NCBI GenBank assembly: GCA_020431745.1
Contig: JAGQHR010000149.1
Coordinates: 1 to 7,164 of the forward strand
DNA: 7,164 bases
Direction: 5' to 3'
Source of the DNA: Candidatus Eiseniibacteriota bacterium
Lineage (GTDB): Bacteria > Eisenbacteria > RBG-16-71-46 > CAIMUX01
Shown: in pieces, positions 1 to 5,557 of the stretch
Position numbering within the stretch: position 1 is the first letter of the stretch
Layout of the letters: every line of letters starts with the position of its first letter
Notes under the pieces: model-generated
The model's input: the letters and a program-made list of their open reading frames with translations, nothing else
The model's database searches: none
What the model was told of the DNA's origin: nothing
Translations under genes and position numbers: made by a program

Positions 1-1513
1 CCCGTTCCAACCAGGAGAGATCGAAGGTCGCCTCGTAGAGGTCGACGAACGCCAGCGTCATGGCGGCATAGTCTTCCAGATACCCGGGAATGCGGGTCCG
101 TCCATCCTTGTGGACACGATGGAGGATCCCGTCCACGCGTACCCGCGTCCACACGAACTCCGCCGCCCGCGTCGCCGCCTCGCGATAGTCGGCATCGTCC
201 AGCGCACGCCCGGCCCGCGCCAGCGCGCTGATCATGAACCCGTTCCACGCGGTGAGGATCTTCTCGTCGCGACCCGGGCGGACCCGGCGGGACCGGGCCG
301 CGAACAGCTTCGCGCGCGCGCGGGCCAGTATCGCCTCGATCTCCGTGGCTCGCGTGGCGACATATCCACCGGCGATCAGCTGCTCGGCCGTGAGACGGCG
401 TTGCAGGATCGTGCCCTCCTCGAAGTTCGGCACTTCGTCCACGTCGTAGGCCCGGAGGAAGAGCGCGGCCTCGTCCTCGTCGAGAAGCGCGCGGATCTCG
501 TCGAGCGTCCAGACGTAGAACTTACCTTCCACTCCTTCGCTGTCGGCGTCCTCGCTGGAATAGAATCCGCCGGCGGGATCGCGGAGATCGCGCAGCACGT
601 AGCCGATCGTTTCGGCCACGACGCGCGCGTACTCGGGATTACCGGTGACCTGCCATCCCTCGACGTAGGCCAGGACCAGCAGCGCCTGGTCGTAGAGCAT
701 CTTCTCGAAGTGCGGCACCAGCCATCGGGCATCGACGGAGTAGCGATGGAACCCGCCGCCGAGGTGATCGTAGATCCCGCCCGCAGCCATCCGATCCAGG
801 CTCCGAGTCACCATCTCGACTGGTCGGCGATCCTCTCCACCCGCCACCCGCAACAGCAGCTGGAGACCGGTCGCGTGCGGAAACTTCGGCGCCGCCCCGA
901 ACCCACCGTTCACCGCGTCGAACGATCCGGCCAGTTCCTCCGCGGCAGCCCGGAGCAGGTCACGGTCGGGCTCCCCCGACGCGTCGGGGGTCTCCGTGAG
1001 CCGGGCCAATCCGGCCACGAGCTGGGTCGCACCGGCATCCACCTCATCGCGGCGCTCGCGGTAGGCGTGCGCCATGGCCTGGAGGATCTTGGGGAATCCC
1101 GGGCGCCCGTACCGGTCGTCGGGCGGGAAATAGGTCCCGGCGTAGAACGGCCGCAGATCCGGCGTCAGGAATACGCTCATGGGCCACCCGCCCTGACCGG
1201 TGATCATCTGCACCGCGGCCATGTAGATGTCATCCACGTCCGGACGCTCTTCCCGATCCACTTTGACGTTCACGAAGTGCTCGTTCATGAGCGCCGCGAT
1301 TTCGGGGTCCTCGAACGACTCGTGCTCCATGACGTGGCACCAGTGGCACGCGGCGTACCCGACGGATAGAAAGATCGGCTTGTCTTCCGCACGCGCCTTC
1401 TCGAACGCAGGCTCTCCCCAGGGATACCAGTCCACCGGGTTGTGCGCGTGCTGGAGAAGGTAGGGCGAGGTCTCGTCGATGAGCCGATTGGCCCCGGTCG
1501 GGTTCGATGCCAA
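1..1513 (-). CDS. DUF255 thioredoxin-domain protein (YyaL/SPATA20 family), C-terminus cut by window edge
   Basis: The minus-strand frame was consistent at every point checked and runs off the left edge, giving about 504 residues of a family usually near 680-700. An N-terminal thioredoxin-like DUF255 domain opens with NRLIDETSPYLLQHAHNPVDW and has a CHWC redox-type motif at residues 56-59, followed by HVMEHESF and FVNVKVDREERPD. An (alpha/alpha)6 glycosidase-like region follows, with the family signatures HRYSVDARW (W264), PHFEKMLYD, SSEDADSEG (from residue 319) and EKILTAWNG (W423). No in-frame ATG precedes the conserved start. The TTG at 1511-1513 has GGGAGG 8 nt upstream and yields MASNPTGANRLIDE, matching the N-terminus I recall for homologues. 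The family is conserved from bacteria to animals, with a poorly defined role; a redox or sugar-epimerase-like activity is only a family guess. It is divergent from the secreted-protein gene at 1866. B. subtilis YyaL is the named homologue. Confidence 0.95.
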   Translation of the reverse strand, partial: MASNPTGANRLIDETSPYLLQHAHNPVDWYPWGEPAFEKARAEDKPIFLSVGYAACHWCHVMEHESFEDPEIAALMNEHFVNVKVDREERPDVDDIYMAAVQMITGQGGWPMSVFLTPDLRPFYAGTYFPPDDRYGRPGFPKILQAMAHAYRERRDEVDAGATQLVAGLARLTETPDASGEPDRDLLRAAAEELAGSFDAVNGGFGAAPKFPHATGLQLLLRVAGGEDRRPVEMVTRSLDRMAAGGIYDHLGGGFHRYSVDARWLVPHFEKMLYDQALLVLAYVEGWQVTGNPEYARVVAETIGYVLRDLRDPAGGFYSSEDADSEGVEGKFYVWTLDEIRALLDEDEAALFLRAYDVDEVPNFEEGTILQRRLTAEQLIAGGYVATRATEIEAILARARAKLFAARSRRVRPGRDEKILTAWNGFMISALARAGRALDDADYREAATRAAEFVWTRVRVDGILHRVHKDGRTRIPGYLEDYAAMTLAFVDLYEATFDLSWLER

Positions 1514-1521
1514 GGGGTTAG

Positions 1522-1527
1522 CCTCCC
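1522..1527 (-). promoter_or_regulatory. Shine-Dalgarno deciding a TTG start
   Basis: The minus strand reads GGGAGG, then 8 nt, then TTG. This is the best ribosome binding site near the 5' end of the DUF255 gene. It selects the TTG at 1513 over the in-frame GTG at 1558, which has no purine-rich site. The ATG on the minus strand at 1551-1553 is out of frame and quickly meets a stop. Confidence 0.75.
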
Positions 1528-1583
1528 GGTCCTTGGGTGGTCCGGCGCAGCATAGCACGGGCCCGCATCGGGCTCGCCCGGGG

Positions 1584-1603
1584 GATCCCGCTCCGCCGGG
1601 ATC
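1584..1603. repeat. 7-bp inverted repeat in the DUF255 leader region
   Basis: GATCCCG and CGGGATC are perfect inverted copies around a 6-nt loop. No T-run follows on either strand, so it does not look like an intrinsic terminator. It would sit near the 5' end of the DUF255 leader if the candidate promoter is real. In such GC-rich DNA a chance origin is possible. Confidence 0.4.
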
Positions 1604-1612
1604 GGGAATTCC

Positions 1613-1640
1613 TCTATACCGTTGGATTGCCGCCGACAAA
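1613..1640 (-). promoter_or_regulatory. candidate sigma70-like promoter for the DUF255 gene
   Basis: On the minus strand TTTGTC (1635-1640) is followed after 16 bp by TATAGA (1613-1618), a partial match to the -35/-10 consensus with acceptable spacing. It lies in a more AT-rich patch of the divergent intergenic region. It would give a leader of about 90 nt carrying GC-rich hairpins before the TTG start. This rests on eye-matched motifs only, and the phylum's promoter consensus is unknown. Confidence 0.3.
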
Positions 1641-1780
1641 CCGCCATGGCGCCACATAGAGAAATCCTGCGCCAAAATGAAATTCCACTTCCCTATGGTC
1701 GCAATTCCCCGTACTATTCGGCGCGTTGGGTCAGGCCGTCCCCCTGCGCCCTCTGAGTTGCCTCTCTCGTGTTTCCATAT

Positions 1781-1807
1781 GGACTCGAGTCCCGGATGCA
1801 CTCGAGT
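1781..1807. promoter_or_regulatory. twin ACTCGAGT palindromes, possible operator pair
   Basis: The perfect 8-bp palindrome ACTCGAGT occurs at 1783-1790 and again at 1800-1807, 17 bp apart start to start. The first copy extends to a perfect 12-bp palindrome, GGACTCGAGTCC (1781-1792). The pair lies 59 to 83 bases upstream of the ATG of the secreted-protein gene, where an operator or activator site would be expected. The two copies could also pair with each other in a transcript. No regulator gene for it is visible in the window. Confidence 0.4.
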
Positions 1808-1853
1808 ACCGGTGGTTGCGCGGAGGGGAGCATCAAGGAACCGATCGAGAATC

Positions 1854-1858
1854 GGAGA
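1854..1858 (+). promoter_or_regulatory. ribosome binding site of the secreted-protein gene
   Basis: GGAGA lies 7 nt before the ATG at 1866 and fixes that start, which is also where the signal peptide begins. Its first two bases form one edge of a 5-bp hairpin (CCGAT 1841-1845, ATCGG 1851-1855), so mild occlusion is conceivable. A stronger GGAGGGGAG at 1822-1830 has no usable start codon at normal spacing. Confidence 0.6.
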
Positions 1859-1865
1859 CGCTTCA

Positions 1866-2582
1866 ATGACCCGTAAGCTAATTGCCTCTGCTGCTTCGCT
1901 GATGCTTCTCAGTGCAACCGGTGCCTTCGGTGCCACCATGAACTGGGAATTGACTCCGACCTTGCCCGGGCACATCGACATGCCCGGTGGGCTGATGTCC
2001 GCAGCGTGCTGGGCCGATCCGCAGGGCTCGACCCCGGACTTCCTGCGGGTGACGATCACCGATCCAAGTGGTGCGGTCGTCTACTACATGGAGATCCCGG
2101 ATCGCACGAACTGGTCCTTGGACTGGACGCCTCCGGCAGGTTCGGTGGACGGTGTGTATCACTACACTGCCGAGTACCACTCGACCGAGCACGGTCTCGA
2201 GGCCGCGGGATCCGAGGGGTTCCTCGTTCTCGGCACCGCCACCACGGGTATCTGTGCGTTCAAGTTCATCGATACGAACGGCAACGGCGTCCTCGATCCG
2301 GACGAGAACCTGGCCCAGGGCTGGGAGATCTGCTTCACCTTCCCGGACGGTCACGAGGAGTGCGACTTCACGGACGAGGACGGAGTGGTTTGCAAGTTCT
2401 TCATTCCGCCGGGAACCTACACGGTCTGTGAGATTCTCCAGGACGGCTACGAGAACACGCTGCCCCTCTGCACGGAGATCCCGGTCTCCTCTTCGATCGA
2501 GAAGGCCATGTTCGGCAACCGTGAAATCGTGGTGCCGACCGTCGAGTCCACCTGGGGCAAGGTCAAGTCGCTCTATCGTTGA
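1866..2582 (+). CDS. secreted protein with Cys-rich SdrD-B/Cna-B-like domain
   Basis: A 238-residue protein. Residues 1-22 form a clear signal peptide (MTRK, a hydrophobic core, then AFG before A23), so the product is exported. The frame is open far upstream, but the start was placed at 1866 because of the signal peptide and the GGAGA site. Residues ~25-125 look beta-rich and contain TDPSGAVVYYMEIPD and GVYHYTAEYHS, plausibly an Ig-like fold. Residues ~129-217 resemble SdrD-B/Cna-B repeats: a K-F-I-D-T-N-G-N-G-V-L-D-P-D-E loop with calcium-type ligands (D136, N138, N140, D144, E147), then GWEICFTFPDG, a PPGTYTVCE segment and a final strand. Six cysteines lie in this domain, unusual for the family and suggesting disulfides. 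The C-terminal tail ESTWGKVKSLYR is short, aromatic and basic. No LPXTG anchor or terminal membrane helix is present. Function is unknown; a cell-surface or matrix structural role is inferred. Confidence 0.85.
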   Translation: MTRKLIASAASLMLLSATGAFGATMNWELTPTLPGHIDMPGGLMSAACWADPQGSTPDFLRVTITDPSGAVVYYMEIPDRTNWSLDWTPPAGSVDGVYHYTAEYHSTEHGLEAAGSEGFLVLGTATTGICAFKFIDTNGNGVLDPDENLAQGWEICFTFPDGHEECDFTDEDGVVCKFFIPPGTYTVCEILQDGYENTLPLCTEIPVSSSIEKAMFGNREIVVPTVESTWGKVKSLYR

Positions 2583-2619
2583 TCTGATCCGACCCGCCTC
2601 GCGAGATTTTCGTTCTACG

Positions 2620-2652
2620 AGAGAGCCGGCATCTAACCGATGTCGGCTCTCT
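2620..2652 (+). terminator. strong hairpin terminator between convergent genes
   Basis: AGAGAGCCGGCAT (2620-2632) pairs with ATGTCGGCTCTCT (2640-2652) with a single G-U pair and a 7-nt loop, making a 13-bp stem. On the plus strand a T-rich but interrupted tract, TCGTTT, follows, so it probably ends transcription of the secreted-protein gene 38 nt past its stop. The minus-strand side lacks a U-tract. The Rieske gene's stop codon (2633-2635) sits in the loop, so one arm (2640-2652) is coding for that protein. Confidence 0.7.
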
Positions 2653-3781
2653 TCGTTTCGGCGTCCACCGCGCGCGCGTAGGCCGCCCGCAGCAGGTTCT
2701 GGAAGTGGTGCACGCCCGACTCGCGTTTGGCGGAGAACCGGCCCCGCTGATAGGCCCGGGACGAGAGACCGCGCTGCACCAGCTCGCAGATCTCCACATC
2801 CTCCTGCTGCACCCGGTCGCTGTAGTCGATGTCCGCGGCGATCCGCGCCTCGGCCTTCGGGGAGCCGGTGTCCTCGTAGAGATAGTCGAAATGCACCTCC
2901 GTCCGATCGGACGCGAGGGGCAAGACGCGATTGATCTGTAGGCGACCCGGCAGGATGTTGAGCATCGTGTTTGGCCAGAGGAAGTAGTAGAACGCGCGTC
3001 CATCCGCTCCGTCATCCCCGGCTCGGTAGGGACTGCCGGCTCCCGCATCGAGGAACGGACTGAACTGCAGGGAGTGCGCCGTCCCCAGCTCCGTCACGTA
3101 GCGGCGGTAGTCGAGGAGCTTGCAGAGCTCCGGGTGCACGATCGGCAGGTGGTAGCCCTCGAGGAAGTTGTCGACGTACACCTTCCAGTTGCACCCGATC
3201 TCGTAGCGGACGCGCCGCACGAAGGACGACCGCGCCAACGACTGCGGGGCGATCCGGCCGGGGATGTCTCCCCAGAGATCGGCGGGGTTGCTCTCGGCAT
3301 CGTCCAGGCAAACGAAGAGCAGACCTTCCCACTCGACGAGCGTCAACGGGACGAGCCCGAAGTCCTCGCGCCGGAAGCTCTGCACCTCGGCCATCTCCGG
3401 CACGCCGCGCAAGCGTCCGTCCAGGGCGTAGGTCCAGCCGTGGTAGTGGCAGCGGAGCGCGCTCACCTTCCCGTCCTGCAGCGCGAGCGGCCCTCCGCGG
3501 TGCCGGCAGACGTTGAAGAACCCGCGCACGCGACCGTCCTCTCCCCGCACTGCGAGAATCGGCTCGCCGGCGACGGTGAGGCAGAGCAGATCCCCCGGCT
3601 CCGGGATCTGCGAGGCGTGTCCCACGAGCTGCCACGAGCGAGCCAGCACGGCGACGCGATCGAGATCGTGAAAGCGAGCGTCGACGTACCAATCCGCGGG
3701 AATCGTCTCGGCGTCCACCAGCGGGCGCGGCTCGAGGTCGGACGGCTCGAGGGGTGGCATCTCAATCCGAGGTTCACGCAT
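2633..3781 (-). CDS. Rieske non-heme iron oxygenase, alpha subunit (choline/carnitine monooxygenase-like)
   Basis: A 382-residue protein of typical length for single-component-type oxygenase subunits. The N-terminal Rieske domain binds [2Fe-2S] through C92-x-H94 (VCRHRGGP) and C111-x2-H114 (CHYHGWTY). The C-terminal catalytic domain shows NWKVYVDNFLEGYHLPIVHPE, with iron ligands H211 and H216 and a third ligand D328 in QQEDVEICELVQRG. The electron-bridging position three residues before the first His is Glu (E208), not the Asp of naphthalene dioxygenase. Glu here is known from carnitine monooxygenase CntA and the choline/betaine group. The likely reaction is O2-dependent hydroxylation or demethylation of a small, perhaps quaternary-amine or aromatic, substrate. 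It needs a reductase, and none is in the window. The start ATG overlaps the end of the nitroreductase gene by 8 bp (ATGCGTGA), indicating coupling; M8 at 3760 is an alternative start. The substrate cannot be set from sequence. Confidence 0.93.
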   Translation of the reverse strand: MREPRIEMPPLEPSDLEPRPLVDAETIPADWYVDARFHDLDRVAVLARSWQLVGHASQIPEPGDLLCLTVAGEPILAVRGEDGRVRGFFNVCRHRGGPLALQDGKVSALRCHYHGWTYALDGRLRGVPEMAEVQSFRREDFGLVPLTLVEWEGLLFVCLDDAESNPADLWGDIPGRIAPQSLARSSFVRRVRYEIGCNWKVYVDNFLEGYHLPIVHPELCKLLDYRRYVTELGTAHSLQFSPFLDAGAGSPYRAGDDGADGRAFYYFLWPNTMLNILPGRLQINRVLPLASDRTEVHFDYLYEDTGSPKAEARIAADIDYSDRVQQEDVEICELVQRGLSSRAYQRGRFSAKRESGVHHFQNLLRAAYARAVDAETKRADIG

Positions 3782-4556
3782 GGGGGTCTACTCTGCTTTC
3801 CGGAGCTGCATCCGGAGCTCCACCCGGAGCTCCAGCGGAAGTGGGCGCCGGAGCCTCGCGCCAGAGGGCGACCTCCGCGAGCGATTTGCGACGCAGGTTC
3901 GGCACTTCGGCGCCGGGAGCAGGGTAGCCGATCGGGAAAAGCACGAAGGGTCGCTCGTGCTCGGGGCGTTCCAGGATCTCCCCGAGAAAGCGCATCGGGC
4001 TCGGTGTGTGGGTGAGCGTAGCCAATCCCATGCGATGGATCGCCGTCACGAACAGGCCGGCGGCGATCCCGACGCTCTCCTTGACGTAGTAGTTCTTGCG
4101 CACGGTACCGTCGGGGTTCCGGCCGTGCACCTCCTCGAAGAGGACCACGATCCACGGCACGGTTTCCAGATAGGGCTTCTCCCAGCCGGTGCCGAGCGGC
4201 GCGAGCGCTTCCAACCACTCCGCGGACATCCGTCCACCCTCATAGGACCGATGCTCCTCCTCTTCCGCCGCGGTCCGAATCCGCCGCTTGATCGCGGGAT
4301 CGCTCACCGCCACGAACCGCCAGGGCTGGCGATGCGCCCCGGAGGGCGCCGTCGACGCGGTGAGAATCGCTTCCTCGAGCAGCGCGCGCGGCACCGGATC
4401 GGACGCGAAGTGACGCACGGAGCGGCGGCCCTCCATCTCCAGTCGAAAGGCCCGCGCCCGACGCAGCATCTCCTCCTCGTCGAGTCGCGCGAAGGTCAGC
4501 GGGATGAAGGAGGGTGCGCCCGGTGCGTGCGGTGTTTCCCGGCTCCTTGGATCCAT
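3774..4556 (-). CDS. nitroreductase-fold FMN protein, iodotyrosine deiodinase-like
   Basis: A 260-residue protein. FMN-binding signatures of the nitroreductase fold are present: GRRSVRHF (43-50), PSGAHRQPW (71-79), SVGIAAG (161-167) and THTPSPM (182-188), ending with PNLRRKSL. It resembles the iodotyrosine deiodinase (IYD) branch most. The lid that closes on halotyrosine has E, Y and K (E157/Y161/K182 in mammals); here E101 and Y105 keep the same spacing and K127 sits in WEKPYLE, one residue further on, inside APLGTGWEKPYL. Bacterial IYD homologues reductively dehalogenate halotyrosines, but many relatives are uncharacterised, so the substrate is inference. The ATG at 4556 has GGGAGGAG 8 nt upstream. 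Residues ~235-260 are an Ala/Pro/Gly tail built from a 4-residue repeat and look dispensable. It overlaps the downstream Rieske gene by 8 bp, so one operon is near certain. There is no signal peptide, so it is cytoplasmic. Confidence 0.9.
   Translation of the reverse strand: MDPRSRETPHAPGAPSFIPLTFARLDEEEMLRRARAFRLEMEGRRSVRHFASDPVPRALLEEAILTASTAPSGAHRQPWRFVAVSDPAIKRRIRTAAEEEEHRSYEGGRMSAEWLEALAPLGTGWEKPYLETVPWIVVLFEEVHGRNPDGTVRKNYYVKESVGIAAGLFVTAIHRMGLATLTHTPSPMRFLGEILERPEHERPFVLFPIGYPAPGAEVPNLRRKSLAEVALWREAPAPTSAGAPGGAPDAAPESRVDPHA
3800..3835. repeat. 12-bp tandem repeat in the nitroreductase C-terminal tail
   Basis: Three consecutive 12-bp units begin CCGGAGCT (3800-3811, 3812-3823, 3824-3835), followed by a degenerate unit and a further CCGGAGC at 3848. 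The unit is a multiple of three, so it encodes a four-residue period (GAPG, GAPD, AAPE) without shifting frame. Its position just inside the 3' end of the gene suggests slippage in an unconstrained tail. Confidence 0.8.
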
Positions 4557-4564
4557 GGCGATGG

Positions 4565-4572
4565 CTCCTCCC
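4565..4572 (-). promoter_or_regulatory. ribosome binding site of the nitroreductase-Rieske operon
   Basis: GGGAGGAG on the minus strand lies 8 nt before the ATG at 4556. It is the strongest Shine-Dalgarno match in the window and fixes the start of the first operon gene. Confidence 0.75.
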
Positions 4573-4588
4573 TTGGGCGGCGAACAGA

Positions 4589-4598
4589 TTCCGCGGAA
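4589..4598. promoter_or_regulatory. 10-bp palindrome TTCCGCGGAA in a divergent promoter region
   Basis: A perfect palindrome lies in the 95-bp space between the nitroreductase start and the metallo-hydrolase start, 33 bases upstream of the former. The location fits an operator for either gene, but I found no convincing -35/-10 pair beside it, and GC-rich palindromes of this size are not rare. Confidence 0.25.
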
Positions 4599-4651
4599 AC
4601 CCCGCGCGTCCCATGCTACCGTATGCCCTGCCGATCGTGGCTCACTTCATC

Positions 4652-5542
4652 ATGCACTTCCGGTCGGGTATCCCTCGTCGGAAATCCTGGGAGGCCCTCA
4701 TCCCTCTTTCGATCTGTGCCCTGGCGAGCGGAAGCTCGGGAAACGCCGTGCTCGTGCGCACGGATCGGACCGCGGTGCTGGTGGACGCGGGACTCTCGGC
4801 GCGCGTCATCGAGGAACGGCTCGTCCACCAGGGACTCGCGCCGCACGCCCTCGCCGGGATCTTCATCACTCATGCGCACGCCGACCACTACCGCACCGCG
4901 GGAACGCTCCACGCGCGGCATGGGATCCCCCTCTTCCTCGATCCCACGACGGAGAGCGCGATCCGCAAGCGAGGACGCCGCATCGCCTGGCGCCGGGTGC
5001 GTGAGACCCGTCCGATCCCCGACGAAGTGGGCGACCTGGAAGTCCGAGCGCTCGACACCTCGCACGCTGCCGAGGGGCGCACCGTCGCCTACCGGTTCAC
5101 TCACGGAAAAAGCAGCGTGGCCGTCGCGACCGACCTCGGAACGGTCCCGGAGACTCTGGCGGCCGGGCTCCGGGGGGTCGACGCCCTCCTCTTGGAGGCG
5201 AACTACGACGCCGCGACCGTGCGTCGCAAGCTCCACGATCGACGCTTCGCCACCAGCTGGAGCTATCTCGAGTGGGTGGAGAGCGATCGGGGTCATCTTT
5301 CCAACGACCAATGCGCCGCGGCGCTCCTCGAAATCCTCCCGGGGCCGGAGGCGCAGGTGCTGCTGGGTCACGTGAGCGAGAATCACCGGCGCGCCGATCA
5401 GGACAACAACCACTGGATGACCGCCGAGGATACCGTGCGACTGGCGTTCGCCCGCGCGGGTCTGCGCCCGCCTCAGTTGCACCGGACGTTTCGGACGGGG
5501 CACGATCCGGGACGGGCCAGCGTCGCGATCACCGTGGACTGA
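4652..5542 (+). CDS. MBL-fold metallo-hydrolase, YycJ/WalJ type
   Basis: A 296-residue protein from the ATG at 4652. Core motifs in order: ALASGSSGNAVLV, the first strand of the family; THAHADH (H74, H76, D78, H79), the HxHxDH two-metal site; a later metal-site His in DTSHAAEG (H138); a metal-bridging Asp in ATDLGT (D161); LLLEANYD; GHLSN (215-218); and LGHVSENH (H240). The LEAN, HLSN and LGH-SE-N set is characteristic of the YycJ/WalJ subgroup rather than beta-lactamases or glyoxalase II. YycJ proteins are linked to the WalKR locus in Firmicutes and are reported as putative DNA exonucleases or phosphodiesterases; that role is not shown here. Homologues usually begin a few residues before LASGS, so the ~23-residue lead is longer than normal. 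No Shine-Dalgarno is visible. Alternatives are GTG 4637, ATG 4613 or ATG 4514; the last would overlap the nitroreductase and is unlikely. Its stop lies 15 bp from the convergent VOC-fusion gene. Confidence 0.9.
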   Translation: MHFRSGIPRRKSWEALIPLSICALASGSSGNAVLVRTDRTAVLVDAGLSARVIEERLVHQGLAPHALAGIFITHAHADHYRTAGTLHARHGIPLFLDPTTESAIRKRGRRIAWRRVRETRPIPDEVGDLEVRALDTSHAAEGRTVAYRFTHGKSSVAVATDLGTVPETLAAGLRGVDALLLEANYDAATVRRKLHDRRFATSWSYLEWVESDRGHLSNDQCAAALLEILPGPEAQVLLGHVSENHRRADQDNNHWMTAEDTVRLAFARAGLRPPQLHRTFRTGHDPGRASVAITVD

Positions 5543-5557
5543 ATCGACGGAGTAGTC

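Larger units (their letters stand above)
1514..1865. other. divergent intergenic region with hairpins and palindromes
   Basis: About 350 bases separate the two divergent genes. I see no protein I would call here. The plus reading frame is open through it, but only as an upstream extension of the secreted-protein frame with no family-like sequence. Contents seen: a 5-bp hairpin (1561-1573, loop CAT), a 7-bp perfect hairpin GATCCCG/CGGGATC (1584-1603), an AT-richer stretch at about 1605-1720, twin ACTCGAGT palindromes (1783-1807), a polypurine tract GGAGGGGAG (1822-1830), and a small hairpin CCGAT/ATCGG (1841-1855) that touches the ribosome binding site of the downstream gene. Confidence 0.7.

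Noticed and set aside
110..1369. Long plus-strand open frame of 419 codons
   Set aside because: It lies antisense to the DUF255 gene, whose minus frame shows clear family motifs. The plus translation is Arg/Val/Glu-rich with no recognisable domain, as expected for a shadow in GC-rich DNA.
1584..1603. Intrinsic terminator
   Set aside because: The 7-bp inverted repeat has no T-run on either strand and lies upstream of both divergent genes, not after one.
1479..1865. N-terminal extension of the secreted-protein frame to 1479
   Set aside because: It would overlap the DUF255 start and bury the signal peptide 129 residues into the protein. The ATG at 1866 has both a ribosome binding site and the signal sequence.
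3780..5375. Plus-strand open frame of 531 codons, the longest in the window
   Set aside because: It runs antisense to the nitroreductase and then out of frame through the metallo-hydrolase. Its sequence is Arg/Ser-rich low complexity, while both overlapping frames have exact catalytic motifs.
5543..5557. Terminator between the convergent hydrolase and VOC-fusion genes
   Set aside because: Only 15 bases separate the stops, and I see no hairpin with a T-run there.
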